NCBI GenBank assembly: GCA_023525975.1
Contig: CM042020.1
Location: 114,437,207 to 114,501,206, forward strand
Reading direction: 5' to 3'
Source of the DNA: Smallanthus sonchifolius
Lineage: Eukaryota; Streptophyta; Magnoliopsida; Asterales; Asteraceae
Length of the DNA: 64,000 nucleotides
Below are positions 55,488 through 64,000 of the stretch, in pieces (the first letter of the stretch is position 1; each line of letters begins with the position of its first letter). The notes under the pieces are model-generated. The model had not been told where the DNA came from, did not search any database, and saw only the letters and a list, made by a program, of their open reading frames with translations. A program made the position numbers and the translations under genes.

Positions 55488-56700
55488 GGTGCAACCGTGC
55501 AACTCATTCATATTTTCTAATATAATTTCAAATATGATTAGATAATTTTAGTAAAATATAAGAATTTACTCGGTTCTAATAATAAAATACAAGAATTTGG
55601 TCAATTTTCAATTTTGATAACTTGTTATTTAGGATCCTTATATAAGAATTAAAAAGTTTTAGTTACTATTTATTACTTTTTACTAATAATAATGATAAGT
55701 ATGATAATAATATTCATTGTTGTTATTGTTATTGAAGAGTAACCCCTGCTATAACTTGCCCGAAGCTAAATTCTTCGCTCTAACTTGTTTAAAGGCCAGA
55801 GCTAACTGTTCGGATTGGGAGGACACCTTCGACTATCCCGGAGCTATTCGTCCCTGATCAGAAAGGTAGGACCGGAGGCCGCTCCATATAAGATACTCTT
55901 GGAATCCTACATCTCCACTGGCGGACAAAGGGTACCTATGCCCCAACAATCGACAGATGTCCCCAAAAAAGTAAAGCGATGGCCACTACCAACAACCAAT
56001 ACTATTAACCAAAAAAAGTAACGCGATGGCCACTACCAACAACCAATCTTTTGCAAATGACACCAGAAAGCAGAATTTAATCAATAGATGTGATTAATTC
56101 CAACCAAAAGTGAAGAAATAGCTAATCAAAGCACCAAAGCAACTAAACAAGCATAAACTCATGATTTCCATTGATAATAGCACCGACATGAATACAATTT
56201 GCTCCTGCTAATCTGATAAAAGCTCCCTAATCACTTAAAACACATACAAAGGTGTAAAATCAAAGTTCTAGCCCTAATGAACAAGAAAAACCATCTATTT
56301 ATAGACAAAACGACCAGTGTCGTCAGCCTCGTCTGAACATACTCAGGCGACACTACTAGTGTCGCCCTCTACACAAAAACTCCAAAAACTTCAGTTTTAG
56401 CTCCGTTCTTCGGTACGTTGGTATACAACAGCCTTAATGATTCAACAATACGTGTTTAGGTGCACTTTGATTGTTTGTGAGTTTGAATGTAGTTTTATTA
56501 AACGATTAGTGTTTTTCTTTAAAGATCTAATTTTAATTAGGATTTAGATTGTTCAACTAGGTGTCTATAGCGTTCAATATATACATGCATGTTTTATATT
56601 TGTTGTCATTTTCGTCTCTAACCCTAGAATGTTGTGATGAGATTGAGATAAGATACAACCGGGTCGGGTCAACCCAAATCTCTCCATCATCAACCTTACC
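55488..56700. other. Intergenic spacer with a 47-bp-period repeat
   Basis: GCGATGGCCACTACCAACAA occurs at 55976 and 56023, each preceded by CCAAAAAARGTAA, giving a two-copy tandem repeat of period 47. The rest is AT-rich without a gene. The region 56620-56700 is the promoter of the ribonucleoprotein gene. Confidence 0.5.
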
Positions 56701-56701
56701 C

Positions 56702-56708
56702 TATATAA
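56702..56708 (+). promoter_or_regulatory. TATA box of the chloroplast ribonucleoprotein gene
   Basis: CCCTATATAACATCC lies 81-87 bp before the start codon, followed by a CT-rich leader. Confidence 0.6.
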
Positions 56709-56788
56709 CATCCTTTCTTTATCCGAGCCAATCCCTCATCCCCTTAGCAAAAACCTTATCCTTCGCTAAGGAATTTCAAAGCCAATCC

Positions 56789-58009
56789 ATGGCTTCCTCT
56801 ACCGCTTCCCTTCAATTTCTAACCCTAGCTTCCTCTAAAACCCTATCTTCCATATCTAAAACCCCATCACCCACCTCCCTCTACCTCTCCCCTTCCCTCA
56901 AACCATTTCCAAAGCTTTTCTCTTCCACTAAGCTCTTCGAACCCACACCGTCGTCTCGAATCATCCGTACCGTAGCCGTTTCCTCTGGTTTGGAGCTCGA
57001 CGAAGAGTTATCCAGCGACGGAGATGACGAACAGCAGCAGAATTTCTCCCCTGACCTCAAAATTTTCGTCGGTAATCTGCCGTTTACCGTTGATAGCGCC
57101 GCGCTTGCTGGATTGTTTGAGGCTGCTGGAAATGTCGAGATGGTTGAGGTGTATTTACAAATTACTCTTTTTAACCTAAATTCAATGTACTTTGATTGTA
57201 ATTTTTAGCCCTAATTTAAGTTATTGCTACTGTTTTAGCCCTAATTTTGTGCTAAATGGAGGTTAGGGTTTTGGTTATTTAGGGGTTTTAGAGCTGATGG
57301 TTTTGATGTATGAATTAGCATGTGAACTGAAGTAATTACATTATGCAGGTTATATATGACAAAGCTAGTGGAAGAAGCAGAGGTTTTGGCTTTGTTACAA
57401 TGTCATGTGTTGAAGAAGTTGAGGAAGCTGTTAGAAAGTTCAACGGTTATGTAAGTTGTTATAAGATTCAGTTAGGATATAGAAAGTTGAAAGCTTTATC
57501 ACTTTCTTTAGATTTCTCATTTGAGTTTTTTGAAATGACAGGAGCTTGATGGGAGAGCACTGAGGGTGAACTCGGGTCCTCCACCACCGCAGAGGGAGGA
57601 ATCTTCCTTTGGTGGGCCGAGAGAAGGCGGCCGTGGTGGTGGCGGTGGGAGAAGTTTTGACAACACAAACAGGGTTTATGTTGGAAATCTTGCTTGGAGT
57701 GTTGATAATCTTGCTCTTGAAAATTTATTTAGAAAGCAAGGAAATGTGTTGGAAGCTAAGGTGGTTTATGATAGGGAGAGTGGTAGGTCAAGGGGGTTCG
57801 GGTTTGTGACTTACAGTTCTGCTGATGAGGTCAACAGCGCGATCGACTCGTTGAATGGCGCTGTAAGTAAATAGTTTCTTTTTTAAGGATCTTGTGTTAA
57901 ATTGGTGTATGAGTATATAGAATTTTAATAAAAATTTGTGGTGCAGGATCTTGATGGTAGAAATATCCGAGTTAGCGTTGCTGAAGCCCCACAAAGGCGT
58001 CAGTTTTAA
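56789..58009 (+). CDS. Chloroplast ribonucleoprotein with two RRMs (cp29-like)
   Basis: Four exons, 56789-57148, 57349-57450, 57542-57862 and 57947-58009, all in phase, give 281 residues. The first 60 or so residues are Ser/Thr-rich, hydroxylated and basic without acids (MASSTASLQFLTLASSKTLS), a chloroplast transit peptide. A short acidic stretch (ELDEELSSDGDDEQQ) precedes RRM1 (about 90-167, RNP2 KIFVGNL and RNP1 RSRGFGFVTM). A Gly-rich linker (FGGPREGGRGGGGGRSF) leads to RRM2 (about 199-277, RNP2 RVYVGNL and RNP1 RSRGFGFVTY). This layout with an acidic N terminus is that of the cpRNP family (28-33 kDa), which binds and stabilises many plastid mRNAs and affects editing. The Gly-rich linker favours cp29 over cp31 or cp33. 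The start at 56789 is preferred over an upstream in-frame Met at 56561, since the TATA box lies between them. Confidence 0.92.
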
Positions 58010-59188
58010 GAAATCAAAAGGTGTGGTGCGGTCAACTTATGAACTTATATTTATTTTAAACAATCTTTTTGATTTGGTGTTAATTGGTTCTGTGAATGCT
58101 TGTGACACAGGTGCAGCATGTTACAATATAAAGAGGAAAGTGATGCTTATTGTGAAGCTGTGACTACCTACATTTTCTATGTAACTTAAGGATATTAGCA
58201 GGTCTCACAAGTGTCATTAAGTTTTGTAATGAATGCTATTAAACTATATACTGATTTGTAATCAATCATTTTGGTGTATGCAAATTGCATTCGGTTGGAT
58301 CTTTTGTGGGAAGAATGTTATGGTGACTGTGAATTAGGGCTTATTTGAATTTAAGAATCTGAGTTTGGATACATTTGTTTCGTGACAGATTGAAGCAAAA
58401 TGTGATCCCATTCTTGTAAAAAAATCTAAAAAATTGTTACTTTTGTTCTTGAATTTCAAGAGAAGTGGTACACATATCTGTTATAAAGCTATAAAACTTA
58501 TTGGGTATGCATCAATTCTTTGATCTTTGAAATCCCAAGATTTTGTGTTGCTTCTGAAATGAAAATTAGTCTGTTCAAACTCCCATAAATTCTTTTACAT
58601 GGAGATATGTACAAATTTTGGGTTGAGATAAATTGAACTAAAAACGGTTGATGAAATGCTTGAGAGAACTCTTGTTTCTTGGGACCTGCACCAGAAGTGA
58701 AAATGCCCAAAACAATTGTGATTAGTCTCTTTCATGGTATATCCTTTTGTTTCTACTTCTCAATTATATGTGATTTGTGACACAAAAATTGCAACAGGTT
58801 TTTCATGTAGTAAAAATTTGAAGTTCACATTATCATCCTTACCATCAATTTGACCTACTTATCCAATGAATAATATGACATTAATCTAGCTAATAATAAA
58901 ACTAATTTCTTAAATACAGTTTGGTCAAATGTTGCAGATTTCATGGAATGTAAGCACTGTAGCTCATAAATGTCCCTGTTTATTTCTTGGTTTGTATCTA
59001 AACTTCTTTAAATTCCTTTTATTGTCCCTTTTCCTGTTCTGTTTTCTAGCAAGCTTAACAATCGCACATAGGAGACAAATATAAGAACAATCCAACCCGA
59101 CCCGAACCAGACCATATCTTCTCAATTTCACTTAGACGGCAGAAGTTGCCAATTTTAGTAATATACCCTTTTATCTTATCTTTTCTCC
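58010..59188. other. 3' flank and intergenic spacer
   Basis: A 3' UTR, possibly with a further alternative intron around 58020-58110 (GGTGCAG-like acceptors), then AT-rich DNA. No further gene is seen up to the CNGC promoter. Confidence 0.45.
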
Positions 59189-59195
59189 TATAAAA
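59189..59195 (+). promoter_or_regulatory. TATA box of the CNGC gene
   Basis: CCTATAAAATG lies 57-63 bp before the CNGC start codon, close enough for a short leader. Confidence 0.55.
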
Positions 59196-59251
59196 TGCCT
59201 GTTAGATCATCCAACAGTTTCAAGAAACTTCAGCATATCCGGGCACACGAA

Positions 59252-61711
59252 ATGTCTAATTCTAAACGATACGTCAGGTTGAGAAACTTACTTCTTCTAT
59301 ACATACTTCATGTCAGCATGTTCATATGATGTATAAGTTTTGACAAGTTATATGTTTTCTTTTACTAGATTTGATGCTGACGTGGAGTCCGCTGAACCCA
59401 ACACTTCATCATTGAAGCAAGATGACCCGAAGCTCATGAAAAAGCTTTCACGAGTGTTCTCAGAGGACTATGGGAAAACCAACATAACCGTTCTTGATCC
59501 ACGCGGTGCAGCCATAAATCAATGGAACCAGTTGTTTCTAATTGCAGCACTGATCTCACTTGCAGTTGACCCACTCTTCTTCTACTTGCCTGTGACCAAG
59601 GAGCACATGTGTCTTGATGAGGATATCACCCTCAAGATCACACTCACTGTCATCCGTTCGATTGTCGATATCCTTTATGCACTCAAGATTTATGTTAGGT
59701 TCCGTACGGCTTATGTGGCGCCTTCTTCCCGTTTGCTTGGAAGAGGGGAGTTGATTCTAGATTCTTCTAGTATTTCTGAGCGGTATTTGAGGGGCGAATT
59801 CTGGCTCGATTTCTTGGCCACGCTTCCTATTCCGCAAGTGATGACATGGTTTCACATTGTTGATAAGACGGAAATGATGAGTACGAAAACAAGTGTGTTA
59901 TACTTCATCATGATTCAGTTCCTCTTAAGGCTTTATCTCACGTTTAGGCTCGGGTCCCATATATCGAAACAAGCCGGTCTAGTGGCTAATGTGGCGTGGG
60001 TCGGGGCTGCTTACAATCTAGTGCTGTTTATGTTGGCCGCTCATGTATGATCTGTTCAAAAATATGACCCAAATGTGTTAATTACAGTCTGATTGTTTTT
60101 CTTGATTCTTGTTGTGAAGGTGATTGGAGCGATGTGGTATCTTTTAGCGATCGAGAGGCAAGGGCTATGTTGGGTGGAAGAATGTGACAAGGAAATCGAA
60201 TGCAAACATCGGTATTTTGATTGTGTTAATGTGAATCTTCCTACACGAGAAGCGTGGTTTCCAACCAGTAATGTCTCGAGGGTATGTGCCGATGCTGATG
60301 AGTTCCAATATGGTCTTGTTGAAGATGCAGTTCGATACAAAATCGCGTCTGATAATTTCTTTAAAAAGTACTCTTATTGTCTTTGGTGGGGCTTAAGAGG
60401 CTTAAGGTAACCTTAAATACATAAATGGAAGGACATCCTTTACTCGCTTGTAAACAGTACTATGTTACAGTTGTACACGCCATCAAAGGGTGTTAGATGA
60501 AAATGTAGGAATTCTTTAAGTAAACGGATTTTATTTTACATTTTTCGTGTTTTTCAGTTCAGCGGGCCAAGAACTTCAAGCGAGTCCATTTATAGCGGAA
60601 ACACACTTTTGCATACTCATCGGGATCACCGGATTGGTGCTCTTTGCTTTGCTCATTGGCAACATGCAAGTAAGTCAAATTTCTTTAATGTTTTGTGTTT
60701 TGGGTTACAACTTTATGTTGCTTTAAAAAAACAGCAATATCTCGAGTCAAGAACTAAAAGACTGGAGGAGTATCGGGTGAAACGGATGGATACCGAGCAA
60801 TGGATGCACCACAGACACCTGCCACACGAGTTGAGGGAACGTGTACGCAAACACGATCTTTACAAATGGATTACAACCCGAGGTGTTGATGAAGAAGAAA
60901 TTCTTCAAGCCCTTCCTCTTGATATTAGAAGAGACATCAAGCGTTATGTATGCGCCGAGCTTGTAAGAAGGGTGAGTTCTTTTATCTCTATTTTTTCATT
61001 TTGTTTTACACAACTTTTGCCTCAAAATGATTATGTTAATTCGAATAGGTTCCATTATTTGATCAAATGGATGAACGCACTGTAGATGCAATATGTGAAA
61101 GACTAAAACCTGTGATCTCAACACCAGGAACTTGTCTAGTACGAGAAGGTGACCCCACTAACGAAATGTTGTTCATCATGCGTGGTCACCTAGATTCCTA
61201 CACCACAGGAGGGGGCCGATCTGGCTTCTTGAACCAGTGTGAGATCGGCCCAGGGGACTTCTGTGGTGAGGAACTGCTGACGTGGGCACTGGACCCACGT
61301 CCAAGTGTCATCATACCATTATCCACGCGTACAGTCACCGCCATTTCTGAGGTGGAAGCTTTTGCTCTCACCTCAGAAGATCTACGATTTGTGGCCACAC
61401 AGTTTCGTAAGCTTCACAGCAAGAAACTGAGGCACACGTTCAGGGTTCACTCGCACCAATGGCGAACATGGGCTGCTTGTTTCATACAAGCAGCTTGGAG
61501 ACGGTACAAAAGGCGAAAAGAGGCTGGACTTCTTAGGGTTAAAGAGAGTTCCAACACTCATAACATCAAGAACAAGCCAAATAGAAAGGAGGGTTTATCA
61601 ATATTGGCAACGGGTGTAAGAAGAGGGCGAGGATATGACGATGATAATATCATCCGAAGCCCCCTACCAAAACCGAAAGATCCCGAGTTCCTAGATGATG
61701 ATAATAACTGA
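59252..61711 (+). CDS. Cyclic nucleotide-gated ion channel (CNGC)
   Basis: A plasma-membrane cation channel subunit. Six exons, 59252-59277, 59369-60044, 60120-60406, 60558-60669, 60735-60971 and 61049-61711, join in frame into 666 residues. The small first exon (MSNSKRYV) is needed to reach a start with no upstream stop; the next ATG at 59352 lies in the intron. S1 (about 70-95, FLIAALISLAVDPLFFYL), further helices to S5 (about 216-236, LVLFMLAAHVIGAMWYLLA), the pore with GLRGLSSAGQ (about 319-328), and S6 (about 342-360) are visible. The C-linker is followed by the cyclic nucleotide-binding domain (about 450-570), with the phosphate-binding cassette GDFCGEELLTWALDP (about 508-522). An IQ motif (FIQAAWRRYKRRKE, about 585-598) binds calmodulin. 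The pre-S3 wording VAPSSRLLGRGEL suggests group III (CNGC14-18); the member is not decided. Confidence 0.94.
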
Positions 61712-62530
61712 AAGGAGGGATCAAGTTTCATAAGTTTGGTAAAATAATGCATTTGATGATGTTCTTTCACTCTTTATTATGCAAGATTCCAAAGGTTTTG
61801 CCACTTGCATTGTTTGTTGCAAGATTAATAAAGTTATCATTTATATTTATCCATATTTAAAAAAAAAACAATGGTATAATCTTGATATATATTTACTTGT
61901 GATGTATCCATTTTCATGGGAGATGGATGTGTGGGCTATGTGCAGTAAATGACAGACATGTTTCAACCAAATCATATGATATGGTTCCTTAAAACTTTGT
62001 TGTTAAGGTTTAACTAACAACAATGCAAGCAACCAAAAGCTGTCCAACAACCCACATCTTTGTCCGTATGTTTGAAGTGGACAACAATCGAATGAGATGG
62101 AGTTTTATTTGCATTTTTAAAAGACTAATTTTTTAAAGAAATGTCTTTGAAGTTTATAAGTTTTCTTATTCATCAATATGATGACAATTTATAGATTTAT
62201 TTAAAGAAATTAATATATGTATTTAAATTAATATATCGTTTCATTTTATCAATTATAAACTATTTATTTTATTATTGTTAGTAAAAGATTAGATAGGAGG
62301 AATGGCTGTTATGTTAAAAAAAGTGTATGAAAAAGACACATAATATAAATTTCGCTTTTAAATCTAAGAATAGTTTGAGCCACCCGACTGATAGCGGAGT
62401 TGGATGGATCTAAATTGGAATTACTAGATTCTTAAGTCTCAGCCCCTCATGAGCAGCCCCATGGTTGGTTCTATGGTGTATCACTAGGCTTCGCCTTTTA
62501 TATGGGTTTTGAGTTGCAGTGCATCTTTAC
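61712..62530. other. 3' flank and spacer
   Basis: CNGC 3' UTR (AATAAAG-like signal near 61828) and AT-rich DNA. No gene is seen. Confidence 0.45.
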
Positions 62531-63015
62531 TTTTTATAAAATTTTATGAGAAAATCGTCAAAATGTACATTTTGACCAAAAAAGTTGACAAAATGTATAT
62601 TGAATTTTCAAACTTTAAAAAATATCCAAATCTAAATCCAACCAATAGATAGGTGACACATAAGTAAAAAAAATTTTGAGGGCTTAAATTTAGCCGGCCA
62701 GGTGTCAACACCGGGGGCTTCCCACCCACGTGTATCAACCGGGCTAAAAGTGAGCCTTCAAAAAAAATTAGCCGGCTAAATTTGAGCCATCAAAAAAATT
62801 TTCCGGCTAAATTTGAGCCTTCAAAAATTTAGCCAGCTAAATTTGAGCCTTCAAAAAAATTAGCCGGCTAAATTTGAGCCTTCAAAAAAAATTTAACTTA
62901 CGTGTCGCCTAGCTATTGGTGGGATTTGGATTTGAATAATTTTTAAAACTTGAAAAGTCAATGTACATTTTGCCATTTTTTTTGTCAAAATATACATTTT
63001 TCGCAATTTTCTCAA
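62531..63015. mobile_element. Inverted-arm element with an internal tandem array
   Basis: Arms of about 140 bp (62531-62680 and 62885-63015) are inverted relatives: ATTTTATGAGAAAATCG / TGCGAATTTTCTCAAATTTT-type ends, AAATGTACATTTTGAC, and CCAACCAATAGATAGGTGACAC / GTGTCGCCTAGCTATTGGTGGG. The centre holds four to five tandem units (62739-62890). GGGTTTTGAGTTG lies just outside both ends (62503 and 63024), perhaps a duplicated target. It is non-coding. Superfamily unknown. Confidence 0.65.
62739..62890 (+). repeat. Tandem array of TTAGCCGGCTAAATTTGAGCC units
   Basis: Four clear copies and one diverged copy of a unit of about 31 bp, each holding the perfect palindrome TTAGCCGGCTAA or a one-base variant, followed by ATTTGAGCCTTCAAAAA. 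Confidence 0.85.
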
Positions 63016-63067
63016 ATTTTATTGGGTTTTGAGTTGGAGTCGCAAGTGCATTCAAGGGTCCGCATTT

Positions 63068-63545
63068 TTAGCAGTAGTCTTGGACGAGTTGTCAAAGTCG
63101 ATCCAAGAGGCTGTCCCGTGATGCTTGCTTTTTGCTGACCATATTGTGCTAGTCACAAAGAGTAAACAAAGTCTAAATTGGAGGCTAGATGAGTGGCAGG
63201 CAGCTTTAGAAAGCAAAGGTTTAATGATTAGTCGCTATAAGATTGAGTACCTGTATTGTGACTTTAGTTTTGTAAACAAAGTTGAGGACGTCCATATTAC
63301 TATCAAAGGTAAGTGGTCCTTCAGGTAACCAAGGTTAAGTATTTATGATCATATGTACAGAGCGATGGGGACCTAGATAGTGACGTAGCCCACCGCGTCC
63401 AGACATCCTAGTGTAGATGGAGAACAACCTCAGGGTATTGTGCGACAGGAGATTCCCCACCCCACTAAATTAAAGGAGAAATTTTATATGGTTGCAGTTC
63501 GAACGGCTATGTTATACGAAAAATATTATTAGGCCATCAAGAAGT
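63068..63545 (+). pseudogene. Decayed LINE reverse transcriptase fragment
   Basis: Several frames together read as the middle and end of a plant non-LTR reverse transcriptase: VVLDELSKSIQEAVP, a stop, then LLFADHIVLVTKSKQSLN (the catalytic FADD now FADH), WQAALESKGLMISRYKIEYL, DGDLDSDVAHR, then KFYMVAVRTAMLYE-like wording near 63480. Stops and shifts occur every 50-100 bases. There is no A tail or target duplication in view. Confidence 0.8.
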
Positions 63546-64000
63546 GTAACACCTTAATTTTTCAAAACAATAACAATAATAAATTTAATAATCATAATAA
63601 TAATTTAACACATTAATTATGGATACTACAACTATTTTTATTTTTCTTATAGTTTCCAAAATTATTTAGAATCAATAAATAGTATGATAATAATCTTAAT
63701 TAAGCATTATTAGTTTTGATTTTTTTTAAGATTTAAAGTTGTAAATAAGAAAGTAGAGTAAACTGTCTGAGGTTTGAGCAAAACTTTAGGTTTCGTTCAC
63801 ATGTAACACATTTGATCCTTGACGTTTGATGTTTTAACACTTTGCGTCCCTGTTCCTTAACTCCGTTAACTATTCTGTTAGTTTTAGTATGAAATTGCTG
63901 ATATACCCCTAAATCCATCTTCTTCTTCATCAGACCAGCCACCACCACCACCAACCCACACCACCTCATACCAGCACAACCCACCAACACCACCACCAAC
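63546..64000. other. Spacer and left end of a possible TIR element
   Basis: AT-rich DNA up to about 63756. From 63757 AGAGTAAACTGTCTGAGGTTTG, then ACACATTTGATCCTTGACGTTTG and AACTCCGTTAACTATTCTGTTAG, resembles the outer arm wording of the Mutator-type element at 19386. It may be the left arm of another foldback element cut by the window end. The final ACCACC-rich stretch has no recognised function. Confidence 0.45.

Noticed and set aside
56561..56788. Upstream in-frame Met for the chloroplast ribonucleoprotein
   Set aside because: A TATA box at 56702 lies inside this extension, and the Met at 56789 begins a typical transit peptide.

Overview
This is plant nuclear DNA, from a eudicot and probably a member of the Asteraceae. 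Spliced genes with GT-AG introns, a chloroplast-targeted RNA-binding protein, phenylalanine ammonia-lyase, a PPR protein and a CNGC channel show that it is a plant. The Asteraceae assignment rests on the general look of the PAL protein and of the repeat families, so it is an inference. The window is AT-rich and dominated by transposable elements on the left, with a more gene-dense right half.

Left part (1-31 kb): no convincing host gene. There is a SINE, a Ty1/copia remnant, a broken PIF/Harbinger transposase gene, and a nested structure at about 5.46-18.26 kb. In that nest an older element with long inverted arms was entered by a young Ty3/gypsy (Tekay-type chromovirus) element with two 2-kb LTRs, and by a second, related LTR that is now solo. 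From 18 to 31 kb follows a dense series of small DNA transposons, SINEs and Helitron ends. Many are defined exactly by target-site duplications: 8-bp for four hAT-type elements, 9-bp for a foldback Mutator-type element, 14-15 bp for SINEs. There are also TPR-gene fragments and a gag-like remnant.

Middle (31-46.8 kb): PAL on the minus strand (two exons, MIO active site, AC-element promoter), whose intron carries an inverted-repeat element with a SINE nested in it. Then come an AT-rich spacer, two adjacent tandem arrays (one made of G-box-containing palindromes), a 5'-truncated LINE, a gypsy LTR piece, a Ty1/copia tail with its 3' LTR, and a TRIM-like mini-retrotransposon.

Right part (46.8-64 kb): four plus-strand host genes, whose reading frames close exactly over the proposed splice sites. 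They are an 11-exon synaptotagmin-like SMP/C2 protein (547 aa), an intronless mitochondrial P-class PPR protein (766 aa), a four-exon chloroplast ribonucleoprotein with two RRMs (281 aa), and a six-exon cyclic nucleotide-gated channel (666 aa). The end holds an inverted-repeat element with an internal array and a decayed LINE reverse transcriptase.

The host genes look like ordinary neighbours on a plant chromosome and do not form a pathway. I saw no clearly new protein system. The most unusual material is structural: hairpin arrays in the gypsy LTR, the G-box palindrome array, hAT-like elements packed with internal repeats, and the nested insertions.
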